Below are positions 24,532 through 35,462 of a DNA stretch of 64,000 nt, piece after piece. Below the pieces are notes generated by a model. The model was not told the DNA's origin. It made no database searches and was given only the letters and a program-made list of their open reading frames with translations. The position numbers were made by a program, and so were the translations under genes. This stretch comes from Eutypella sp. D-1 (lineage: Eukaryota > Ascomycota > Sordariomycetes > Xylariales > Diatrypaceae). Within the stretch, counting starts at the first letter, position 1; each line of letters starts with the position of its first letter. The stretch is taken from the NCBI GenBank assembly GCA_023313575.1, contig JAJTTP010000026.1, positions 124,001 through 188,000 on the forward strand. The letters run 5' to 3'.

Positions 24532-27156
24532 ATGGCCGGGTCGTCAAGGAGCAGCAATATAGCGCTCGAGTCCATCACGCTGTCGACTCTGGCGCTGTCC
24601 ACGCACAACATCGCCTGGTCGCCAGACGCCGAGTTGGCCCTCGGGTGCGAGGACTCCGTGTACACATTCCTACCAGAATTCACTTCTCCGCCTCCATCAT
24701 CATCATCATCATCAGCCGAAGGCGGCAGCAGTGCCAAGGAGAAGAAGCAGAAGCAGCAGCACGAGGACCTGCGGCAATTCAACGACGTAACGCTGCGGTT
24801 CCCAACAATGGAGCGGCGACACCCCGAACTCAACAAACCGCTCTTCGCAGCCTCGGGACAGGACTTCCCCGAGAGCATCAGCGACGCGACGCAGAGCTCG
24901 GCGCCGATCACGGGGATGGGCGGGTCGCTGAACCACGTGGTAGCGTTGGCGTGGTCGCCTTGCGGGCTAGGCCGCATGCGGCGGTCCGTGTTGGCCGTGC
25001 TGACGAGCTGCGGTGATATCACCGTGTACAGCGAAGGCGCGTCCGGCGACGGATCGCTTAAGGTGCGGGGCCGCAATACGCGTACTCTGCGTTCCTGGGT
25101 CGTGCCCTGGGCCGTGGGCGCGCAGTTGCGTGTGCCGCTCGCCGGAGGGGGGGTTGATGCTGCTGCGCCGTTTGAGCACGACGACCACATTACCGCTTTC
25201 GTGTGGGCCGCGGACTTGGAGGATGAGGGTAATGATGGTGCGCTGCTCGCGTATGCGAATGACCAGGACGAGGTGGTGATTCTCGCCGTGCAGGCGAGAC
25301 ATAAGGCCGTCGCAGAACCCGGTGATCCAGGTGAATGGCGGGTCGAGGAAGTCGCGAGGTTTCCTGCCGAGGGGCCGCATTTCGCGCTCGACGTACGTTA
25401 CCAAGCATGATACATGCCTATACCTATACCTATATATACATGTTTCATTGGACGATCGCAGGGCTAATTCACGAACAAAAAAAATAGCCCACAGACCCGG
25501 ACTACTCGCCCAGCGGGTCATCGTTCTCTCTAAGCTGGAGTCCCTGGCTAAACAGGGACGGCTGCAAAAAATCCAGCATGATCGCGTACATCGCGCGGAA
25601 CTACGTCGGGTTCCGACGGGTGACGATCCAGACGCCGTGGCCGCGCATGGAGACGCCCGAGGTCGACGTTAGCCCCGTCGACTCGAGCGGGATATGTCTG
25701 TTTCTCGGCTCGGACGCTTTCGTCCAGTGGGAAGATCTGGTGCGTTTTTCAGCCCTCCACTTGTCTAAACTTTTCCATTGCATTCGTTCCGTTGTACTAA
25801 ATGGGCCAAATTATAGATATGGACTATTGACGGCGCCAAAGTCTGCCGCGGGTTAATCGCCACTCCTGCTCGTGTGCAGGCGTTCCAGATATCGTTCGAT
25901 TCCCACATGTCCGCGTCAGCGACACGGAAGCATGCGATACACGACTGCGGGACCACCTATCCCGCTCCGGAAGAGAGCAATCTGTTTTCGAATCCGATAA
26001 CCGGTAAGTTGGGCCATATATATATGAGGGGCACTATGTTCCGGGACTCATCTAGACTAGGCCTCGTGGTGCATCCGCCATCCCTCTCGCAATCCACATC
26101 CACGCCAGCCTTTACGCTCGTGCGTCTCTCCGCCACAAGCGAGAACGACGACTGGCACCAGACCAACCTACCCTTACCGCCAAACCCGGAGACGCACGAG
26201 CGCGAGCCGCGCTGGGCGGTCGAGATCGAGCAATCCGTGCAGCACCAGCTCCCACGCACGCTCGCGTTCCAGATGATCTACAGCCCGGGGACAGCGGAGC
26301 AGGAGGGCGAGAACGACCTCGACAACGACCTCGACGACGACGACGACGACGATGACCTCGACTACGGTTCCTACGCCGGCAGTGACAGGGACGACATAGC
26401 GGGGCTACGCGGCCTCGACACCGCGGACCAGGTGCACACGACGCGGATGCGGATCTGGGGGCTGGCAGCGAGTCCGGGGAAGGGGGTCACCGCCGTCTTC
26501 GTCAGCGCGCACAGCACCCTGAAGCCGGAGCGCATCACCTTCGGCGGTATCAAGTGCAGGGTCCTGTTCGGCAGGCACGTGCGCACCGAGGACGCTGACG
26601 CCCTGCCCCCGCTTAAGAAGCTGAGCACTGAGGCCAAGACCTGGGAGTGGATGTACGGCGGCGGGCCTCCTCCTTCCGTGCCGGGCGTTAACGCTAGTGG
26701 GGACCGTGCCGCCGGCGACACGGTGGTGCGGCGCCGCGCCGCGCCGATCGCGCGGTCGCGGCTCTGTCCCTTCTGCGAAACGCCGATCAGACCCGATGGG
26801 ACGGGTTCAGTGTGTGCGAACGGGCACGTCTTCGGTAAGTAACCCCCCCCCCCCCTCCCCGCCCCGGGCCCAGAAGAAAAACCCGCACAAACATAAACAC
26901 AACCAAACGACGGGGCATCGCACTAACCTCGCGCCCAGAAAACTGCGCGGCGACGGGAATACCGATCACGGCACCGGACATCTCGAACACGTGCGCGGTC
27001 TGCGGGTCCAAGTGTCTGAAGCCGGCGGAGCTGCTCGCCTTAGCGGCGGAGTACGACGACTCGTCCTCCGAGGATAAGGATGGGGATTTCCGCGCCGTCG
27101 TGTGCGAGATCTCGCATGAGCTCTGCGGTGGCTGCGGTGGGAAGTTTATTAACTAA
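24532..27156 (+). CDS. TFIIIC subunit with delta domain and C-terminal zinc fingers
   Basis: Subunit of RNA polymerase III factor TFIIIC, which binds internal promoters of tRNA genes in the nucleus; related to human GTF3C4 and fission yeast Sfc9. Four exons (24532-25392, 25488-25739, 25817-26834, 26939-27156) join in phase to 782 residues. The N-terminal half is propeller-like (for example LSTHNIAWSPDAELALGCED and VVALAWSPCGLGRMRRSVLA), as in the TFIIIC delta N-terminal domain. An acidic Asp-rich stretch lies near residues 545-560. The C-terminus from about 688 shows zinc-ligand pairs in order: CPFC, C..GH, ENC, CAVC, C, then CGGC near the end, as in the TFIIIC zinc-finger domain. The last intron splits this zinc domain and holds a 13-nt C-run. 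Family call is strong; the exact yeast counterpart is less sure. Confidence 0.88.
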
Positions 27157-27475
27157 GACTGAGCTGAGGCCTGGTTTGCTTCGTTACGGCGAGCGCCGGC
27201 TCTTTGTCAATCAGGTCTCACGTGAATTGCAGCTACCAGATACGATCGACCGTCTTAAATGTACTTGCTACATTTCTTTCTATGCAATATGGTCAAAGTA
27301 GTCTATCGTCCTCAAATCCAACAACTAACAAGCAGCCATCTCCCGGTCCCATTCAGGAACGAACTTCGTCGCTGTATGGTATATCTCTGGCCCGCGCCGA
27401 TGCAACAGGTTCTCTAGGCCATCATCCCAGCCAATATAACCCTAAATAAAAACCCAGAATCCCACTGAACCCTCC
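27157..27475. other. Short convergent intergenic region
   Basis: About 320 bp between the stop codons of two convergent genes, so it holds both 3' UTRs. No other feature seen. Confidence 0.6.
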
Positions 27476-28492
27476 TCACGCCTCCGTCGTATTAACATAA
27501 GTTATCTCCATAACGACATGCCGTGGTCCAGTTGACCCGTGATGGACGTGGACGGGCCTAGGAGCCGGCACCGCATTGTTCGTACCATCGGCGTCGTTAC
27601 GGCCCGTTGAAGGAGTCGCTCCGGAGAGGCGGCTATAGGCCGGCGGCGGTGGGTCCTCTATTTCCAAGCGGGACACCTCCGGGTCGAGAAACACCCGGCG
27701 GCTCTGGAACATGGTGCGGGATCCGTAGGCGGGCGGTGGATCCCTGGCCCGGCGGGTCCGGCGAAGCTGTCTCCTGCCGGCGGGTGTTCTTGTGCGCTCC
27801 GGCCTCTGAATCGGTGTCGTGGTCGGGCCGGGATGGGGTGGATAATACGGTGGCGGAGGATCTTCAGGGGACGGAACGGTAGCGGCAGTAGTGGGTTTGG
27901 CGCGCCGGCGGAGTCTGCGGCACAAGAACGCCACGATCTTGTAGGTCATATACAACGGGCCGGCAGCGAAGACGACGAAGAACCACGTGAGGACAAGCAG
28001 GGCGTATATCAAAGGGCAGCAGGCGATGCAACGGAAATGTTCGTCGAGGCCGAGACTCCTGCGGGACTTCGACGCCTTGCCGGAAGCCCACGTTGCCCAC
28101 GCGATGATAAACACAGCTCCGAACAACGCCGCTAGCGTCGTCCGTCTCTGCTGCATGGACACTTCTTTCACCGCGCACAACTTGTCCATCACGATGCCGT
28201 GCGGGCAATTAGCCTGGACGGTGTATTTGTGAGGCCACAACGAGGACTGTTCGAGTTTCTGCACGCACACCTTTCTCAGCAGCACCCCCTGGCAATCGGT
28301 CCAGTTGCTCGAGAGGCCCCACTGGTCCTTGAGGGAGTAATATGCGTCGGGATCCACGGTGGCGGTCAAACAATAATCGGGTATGTTAACCATCGGTGTG
28401 AAGCCGAATAGGATCTCTGCCTCAATTGGTGGTGTTAAGTTTCCGTTGAGCCCGATCACGGACACCAGGGACCTGATGAGAGCAGGTGCCAT
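27476..28492 (-). CDS. Predicted membrane protein with three PPxY motifs
   Basis: Uninterrupted frame of 338 residues; I recognise no family. Residues 1-115 contain five Cys (41, 67, 76, 96, 106) and N-glycosylation sequons (NLT at 18, NWT at 63), suggesting a lumenal or extracellular domain. Two hydrophobic segments follow (about 119-137 and 159-182), the second ending in basic CRRLRRRAK. The tail of about 150 residues is Pro/Arg-rich with PPxY motifs at 213-216 (PPPY), 253-256 (PPAY) and 283-286 (PPAY). PPxY is the ligand of WW domains such as those of Rsp5/NEDD4 ubiquitin ligases. The protein may therefore be an adaptor or substrate of that ligase (inference). It converges with the TFIIIC gene. 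A missing upstream exon cannot be excluded, since no clear signal peptide is present. Confidence 0.75.
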   Translation of the reverse strand: MAPALIRSLVSVIGLNGNLTPPIEAEILFGFTPMVNIPDYCLTATVDPDAYYSLKDQWGLSSNWTDCQGVLLRKVCVQKLEQSSLWPHKYTVQANCPHGIVMDKLCAVKEVSMQQRRTTLAALFGAVFIIAWATWASGKASKSRRSLGLDEHFRCIACCPLIYALLVLTWFFVVFAAGPLYMTYKIVAFLCRRLRRRAKPTTAATVPSPEDPPPPYYPPHPGPTTTPIQRPERTRTPAGRRQLRRTRRARDPPPAYGSRTMFQSRRVFLDPEVSRLEIEDPPPPAYSRLSGATPSTGRNDADGTNNAVPAPRPVHVHHGSTGPRHVVMEITYVNTTEA

Positions 28493-30559
28493 TTAGGGTA
28501 GGCGGGTTGGCAATTATTTGATGAATGGGGGCAGAGTCAACTCTCGAAAGGGGATCTAGTATGAACGAATGTCCCGGGTTTGGGGTCAGGATGAAAACTC
28601 GAGATCAACTGTGAGTCCGAGTCTGCATGCGCATGTTTTATGTTCGCGAAGCGTACCGTAGACGGCTCATCCCTATAAGAAATTTCACATTTGGGAGAAA
28701 TTCACCTTTGAACAATAGAAATTGAGGTTGTAAAAGGTTCGACAAGTCCAAGTACACGATTTGGCGGGAAGAAAGGAAAATGGCTTTCCCCCCATCCCGT
28801 TCGTTAGAATCATACTTTGCAACTGCACATTAAGTTCAGAAAGTATAATAAGTATATTAAAATTTTCCGAGTGTTGGGAGAAGCGTCGCAGGGCGATGAT
28901 TAGGGTTTGCGATGTCCGGGGCCTCTCCCTGCTTTCCCTCGTAGCAGCCGCTGACGAACCCTAACTCCCGGACTGCAGCTTCGCATCTACGGGCCTTATC
29001 TGCCTGCATAACCACCTTGTGCGCTCCCAACGTTATTTATGTGGTAGCAGGAGTGATGCCGTCGCCCTTATCACTTATGCCGTGATTCGATCGCATTTCG
29101 TGCGTACTTTACCACCTCCTTATTACGAGCGTTCGATATCATCGAAGCGCAATACGTGCGGGAAGGGAGAATAAGGTACGACACGAAGTCATCGGCCTCC
29201 ATTGATAAATCAGCATGGCTGTAGGGTGCTTCGTGCGTTTCCTCAGATGGTCAAGATGAGAGAGATAGCTTTTCAACATCCGACTTGGGCTCTTAAATGC
29301 CATTTGTCGCTGACCCAACCTAATGCGGTTGAGACCGGACACATACGTGTTTCCTGTCTCTTTAAGACGGCAACCTAAATTGAATCAATTACAATCATAT
29401 ATACGTCCCATGTTAGGCACAATAAGGTAATACTCAAGCAGCATCTGATGAAGCAAAAGACTCACTGGGAAAATCGACGGCGATGGCCATTCCCAGGACG
29501 TACTTAGTTGTATGTAGAGGACTTCAAAAATACTATGGTCAGTCATTGATGGGGCCAACTATTGTCTTAACGCTACCGAAATTCATAGAGATCAACCGAT
29601 AGAAACCGGCTTAAGATATCATTATAACCTTAAGCAGTCACAATTGGAAGCATCATATCGGCTCGATTTCCATCCTGGAACGACACTGTGGTCGTTTATT
29701 ACCGACATGCTGTTTCAGAAACCGCCAACATTTGCGCATGTCACACGCCGTATCGAGCGGCACCATAGCGTCCCTTCACCAGAGCAAGGATCCCTGTTCG
29801 TAATGATATACGTAATAAATAGTTAGCATTGCAATGTGCCGCGTTGCCGCGCTAACAACTCCGTACCTGCGTTAGGTAGGAAACTGACCCAATTTGCTAT
29901 TTGAATCCACAACTCCATCCATCGCCTGTTCTAGAAGACGCCTCCTTAAGTGGCTAAGGGAGCATGACGAACATCATTACGACTCCCCGGCTAGGTATTC
30001 TCTTGGTGTAAATAGATCTTATTCTGGGGCATTCGGCCGTTGACTATGAATGTAACTGGCTCCGTAACGGCGACTTTTAAGCATCCTGCACCCCTCGCGT
30101 TCATTGGATGGAATGGCAAGGCCGTGCCGATCAGAGAGATCCTTCGGCCAGATTTAGCTGATTGACCAACCGACATGCCGGTTTAAGGGGCTGCAGCCGC
30201 GAGGCGCGACATGTCAGGGGCCTCGTGACCAGGACAAGAAACCAGACGCAACAGCCCATCGGTAACATAGCAGAAGGAGGCCCATCCTGTCGGGACGTCA
30301 AAAAGCGACTACGAAACACACAGGGAATAGCTGGGTTGGTTCGGTACCGTCAAGTAAGGGACACATACGATATAGAAGATGCTCGGGTTAACCGGGACCA
30401 GAGTTGAGGCCTCTCTCTCTCTTTCCTGTGTTCTCGACGATGTATTTGATGATGGAAATCCGTTTAGCTTCTTCCTAGGACTAATTGATCAAGATCTGCC
30501 AGTCAATTTTGGGTAGAAGATGCTTCAGTGTGGTGATACTGCTAACGTAGTTCGCCGAC
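28493..30559. other. Intergenic, no supported gene
   Basis: About 2.1 kb between the divergently arranged membrane-protein and DUF3431 genes. The longest frames (60-80 codons, for example 29644-29826 plus) show no domain and no splice-linked partners. A CT-repeat lies at about 30412-30424. Confidence 0.5.
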
Positions 30560-31784
30560 ATGTTGTTCGTTTCTCGGGTATGCGTGTGCGTGGCGGCCAC
30601 GTTCATCTTCGCATTCATCATGCTGATCACCCGGGACCGCCACGCCCAGACCTGGCATCCGGGCGGCGTCGACGGCGCCGGCCGTGGGACCCATTATCAA
30701 CGGCCCGTGCCAAACCCCGCCTCCCAGCGCGGTGAAGTGTCACTCGTAATCGCCAGCATGAAAGCGGATGACACATCCTGGGTGGAGCGGTACCTGCCAG
30801 ATAGCTGGCGCGCCCAGAAATACGTGGTGGACGACCGGAGCGCCCCGCTGACAGTGCCCGCGAACAAGGGCCGTGAGGCCATGGTGTACCTCACACACAT
30901 CATTGACGCCTACGAAGACGATACAGCACCGCCTTACCTCATATTCATGCAAGGTATTTGATTAACAAGACATACAAAGATCATACCGTTACTAAAGTCA
31001 ATTCTAGTTTAGATTCGTCTTACATCTCTGCTGTTGATACTAACGAAAGAGAAGACATGCTTCCCGGTTTGCATGGCACAACGACGATCCGGACTACGAC
31101 GCCGTGCCAACGCTGCGTAATTTCTGCCTCGAGCACCTCCGCGAGGAGGGATACGTGAACCTGAGGTGCACCTGGGCCGTTGGGTGTCCGGCGGAGATTC
31201 GGCCACTCGAAGACGAGGGCCACGCCTCCAAGAGCCCCAACGAGATGCCGACCGTCAAGGGCGTCTTCAGTCGCGCCTGGCGAGAACTAATGCCCGAGGC
31301 GCCCGTACCTGAAGTCATCGCCGTGAGCTGCTGCTCGCAGTTCGCCGTCACGATGGATACGGTTCGGAGTAGGCCCCTCGCCGACTACGTGCGCTTCCGG
31401 GATTGGCTGCTGGACACACCGCTTGAGGATGCGCTGAGTGGGAGGGTCTTCGAGTTTTCGTGGCATAGTAAGTTCGCTTCTTGTGCAAACGAGACTGCAC
31501 CTCTTTTCCCTCAACGGCCTTGTACATACGATTCGTTGATCCAAGTTCTTTTCTTGTCTCTTGCTGACGAGCCTTGCGTTGCAGTCATCTTCGGCAAGGA
31601 GGCCGTGCACTGCCCTTCGGCGAAGGAATGCTACTGCAAAACCTTCGGCATATGCGACACCCCCTGTACAGAGAGTACCTGTGAAGAGAGGTACACGCTG
31701 CCTCCGTATTCCTTGCTGCCACAGGGTTGGCCCTTGGTCGGCTGGGAAGGGGAGGCGAGGCAGTTCCCAGGCCCGCTTGACTAA
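30560..31784 (+). CDS. DUF3431 family protein, N-terminal membrane anchor
   Basis: Member of DUF3431 (PF11913), a fungal family of unknown function that resembles glycosyltransferases in general layout. My three-exon model is 30560-30948, 31055-31467 and 31585-31784, 333 residues. Residues 2-24 are a hydrophobic signal-anchor (VCVCVAATFIFAFIMLI), implying a type II Golgi/ER protein. The domain starts at SLVIASMKADDTSWVERYLP. The first intron appears to be GC-AG: only a GC donor at 30949 with the acceptor at 31054 restores the frame and rebuilds LIFIHASRFAWHNDDPDYD, matching the conserved F-x-H...WHND signature. A GT donor at 30956 leaves the frame wrong for every nearby AG. Intron 2 (117 nt) is stop-free and in frame. 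The C-terminus is Cys-rich (CPSAKECYCKTFGICDTPC). Confidence 0.82.
30949..31054 (+). other. Probable GC-AG intron
   Basis: The 5' site reads AT|GCAAGG and the 3' site GAAG|A, with a canonical branch-site word TACTAAC about 12 nt before the acceptor. Use of GC is required by reading phase: it is the only nearby donor that gives phase 2 to match the acceptor. Confidence 0.7.
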
Positions 31785-34700
31785 GTGAAGGCCATCGTGG
31801 CATGGTGCCGCCGCATATGCGCTCAAACTTACGTCTCATTTTTCATAGACTGTGCCCAGTCAGGTGGCATACATATAATTCAGCCGCGCTACACGCCTCG
31901 TCGGTTTTTACAAAAGTCCGCTTGGCTTCTGAGACGAGATAAGGTTTGGGTTCACAATGGGAGACTACACATCGCGCAGAGGTGAACTTAGTGCTTTCCA
32001 GGTGCATCCGAACTCAGCGGGGAAGGCTGGGAGTTAGGGACCAGGAGAGCACGCCAACGGACGAGGCTGAAGCAGGAGGAGAGTCTCCGGGTTGAATCGA
32101 ACGCCGCGTCGGATTTAGAGAATTGGCTTCCGGGGGAGGGGGGGCAGTTAGTTATTTGATGTGATGCTCATTGTGGCAATCAAACAGCTATGCCGGTCTA
32201 GATCTAGCTGAACCCATCAAGGCAAAAACTCTTGTCCGGGTAAATAAATAGGTGTACATAGCTGAAAGTCGGCGTGTAATCCACAGTAATATCCTGTTTT
32301 CCGTATTGAAGATTACATACTTCTGTATCCTTGGCCTACGGCCTATATCTGCGCAATGAAATCCGAACAGCCATCATACAGGGTACGTACGCCTCTAGAT
32401 AAAGATCCCTGAATTGGCCGAAATGCGCACCTCACAATGAGAGCCCCATCTACCTGACGTATGTGGCAGCGTGGATATTAGCTGACCAGGATCACGATCC
32501 GTCTTACTACCATACCCAGCAAACATTTACACATGTCTTCACCGGCTACCTAGCCCTCGGGACTTCCCTCAGCTTACCCATCTACACAGCTGTACCACAC
32601 GTGAGCGTAACCTGGCTTCTGTTAACTCACTAGTATATAGCTACAGTAGTTATTAACAGCCAGTGAAGAGCATGCGAAAGTCCTGACTCGCTTGCTATGT
32701 GGCCAGTGACCCCTGCGCTCGGGCGGGAGCCAGGCCGAACCCCTTCATATATCGGATCCGGGGGCTTGAGGCTACATGCCTGCATGAATGCGTCACCTAG
32801 GTATACAAGTAATTATTATGCGCTGCATAGAAGAAGGGTCCATCCCAAGCTAAGGATGTGATGGAACTATTCTCTTCTCATTGAAATTGGGGTAAGGAAA
32901 GACGGAAGTGTAGTTGCGAAAAGGACAATACTTGGCTAGCGATTGATGACTCCCATATTTCTAAGCAGATATTTAAGGTGAGAGAGAAATAGATAATACC
33001 CACTGTGACACGCAGGCCATAGATGTGATCTACACACGCGGACACACACGCGCGTGTTTGAAGTACTTTCGCAGTGCTTGGATAGTACTAAATCGGTATA
33101 ATCCGCCTGCGCCGCGGCGGCGCGCCCGAATGGGAAAGAAGCCATCCCCCACGCCCTGCCAGCTTGCGTCCTGCACATCATGCGGGTTAGTGGGCGCTGG
33201 CATGGGGGTGGCCCCAGACGGTAACTGGGGAAATTTTAAAGCAGAAAAATAGTGGGAGGGCGGGGTGGTTTAGAGAGCACACGACAGGTTATCCTTCTCG
33301 AGTCCGAGACTGAACGGGGCCCCGGACGATGTTGAAGAGGTAACGAACCCTAGGAGATTTAATATATATCTCCGTATATTATGTACAGCCCGGGTATCGG
33401 GCCCCGCTTGCTCGGCTCGTTGAAACGGATGTCCCGTCCTCACAACTCGGCCAAACCAGGGAAATAGTCTGAATAGCAGGCTTGTTTTCCTTCGCATCCG
33501 ACGGTTCGGTCTGAACCGTGAGTAAGGCCGAGTAGGCATATATAAGATCTACGAGTTAATCATAGGGATCACTGGTTGGTGACGCCTTAGCTTGCTCGGT
33601 CTCAACGACATACATACATACGCATAGCGGCCTCCTCTTGAAGCCTAAGTACGCACCTGTATACGGTGAGAGAAGTCTTGGCAGTAGGTGTTGAGTGTTG
33701 TTGAGCGTTGTTTAGTCCCAAATCTACCTATAAAAGGGCTATAATAGGCTATAGTAGGCTACACTAGACCCCAGAATATATACAACGGCAGAAACGAACT
33801 AGGAGGGGTCCAATCACGGATATTGTATTGGTTATCGTCACAAGCCCTCAAGGGCAGTAGTAGCAAATTGGAGATCGTGTTATTATGTATGAGGAAAGTA
33901 TTTCTGGGTATATGGAAAATGGGTTCCAGCCCGGTCGGTCAGGTATCCAGACCTGCCGTCGGTCTACCCCGACCGTCCGGCGGACAGTCATAACAGTCTT
34001 AACTAGTAAATAGAAAGAGGCCCGTAGAGTATAAACGACCGCCTTGGGGGGGTCAACATAGGTGTATATACGCAAATGTAAATGCTCCAGTAAATAAGTA
34101 AAATCTGTCCTCCGGCGCCTGATCGAGGAAATTGAACGAACTGCCACATCCCCCATCGTCCCGAAAAAATGCCCCTAATGAGATCATAGAAAGTAGAAGA
34201 GAAGAAGAAAAAAAAACCCCAATCCGCTACCTGCTTGCTTGCTTCCCTGTTGGCTTGTCACACTGGAGGTTGATATTTTCCACATTCGACTGTTGACAAA
34301 GAGAAATAATGATAAAAATAGCTCCGATCCTATACAAGGCAATCTTGGTTCCCCCGAAGACAACCACTCCGCCGCTCAGTGAATATCCTGCTCAGGCCCC
34401 AAAGACGTCACGGGTCTACCGAGAAATCCCGAGTACTGTGCGTCAGTGAGATATGAGGTGAACGGAACGTTCTGACGTAGGGGAAAAGAAATCAAGAATA
34501 ATATGGTAGTCGACCACATATTGAGTAATAAAATAATTCGTATCAACGTCATTTAGTGACGAGGCAGGCCGATAAGGCAAAGTGAAGCAATCGGGCCAAA
34601 ATCGCAGCGACGTTGGGGGAAGCAGGGGTGCAGGGGCACAGGTAAACAGGCAGGCAACAAGTAGGCAAAGAGTGAGAAGCCAAGTGAGGTTGCAAGGTCA

Positions 34701-35462
34701 TCATCTCCAAATTCGGGATTGGGGAGTAAGGGTGATTGGCTGGGAGGGAAGCCCTGGGATCGCGGGCCGTAATCCCGAACACAGGTCGTTTTTCCCCGCC
34801 ACTCATCTCCCCTCGATTTGTTTTAGCTGCCGTTTCCAACGGGTGGTGTAACCCTGGAGTGGACGAAAGGAAGAACATTCCTCTTCTGCAATCTTGGGGG
34901 GTGCTGCAACTGAGTACTCGGAGGTCTGCCGGTCCAATGCGGGAATTGGATTGGACGTCCGCTGTCCTGATGGGTAGGTTGACTGTCATCTACCATCGCA
35001 TAATCAACCTACAGGTGGAATCTGGGCTGCGGCATCCGACCAGGCTGAAAAGGAAACTTTCGCGAAATTCGGGGAATCTGGTCGAGTAAGGCCGTGATGG
35101 ATGGGAAATTCTCTCGACTGCATCATGGCCTCTCGGGAAGTGATCACCTGTAAAGACGTCCGTTCCCCGGACCATTTGACAGCGCGACTGAGGAATCTTA
35201 ATCGGGGGCCAAGGGCCATGCACCCCTTCTCGGGAGATGGTGTAGCCGATTCATTAGATAAGCGATCATGCAGACCGGACATATTGTCCATGGGCATGGT
35301 ATCCCCAGATTGGGTCGCCTGCCCCGTACCTAGTTGGTGTCATCATACTGCCAGGGTCTATCCGGAGACCTGCCAGGGTAGGGAGTTGAGATGGAATTCG
35401 GGTAGAAGGAATCCTTCCACGTGGGTTTAATTTGTGTCGCGCGTCATTTTTTAAAAATGGCC
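31785..35462. other. Intergenic, no supported gene
   Basis: About 3.7 kb without a supported gene. Overlapping frames at 34549-34989 (minus) and 34736-35089 (plus) of about 120-150 codons lack domains and are probably chance. A degenerate GGCTATA repeat is at about 33738-33763. The right end is the 3' flank of the minus-strand Zn2Cys6 gene. Confidence 0.5.

Noticed and set aside
34549..35089. Overlapping 117-146 codon frames on both strands
   Set aside because: Shadow-like pair with no domain, no signal peptide and no splice-linked neighbours.
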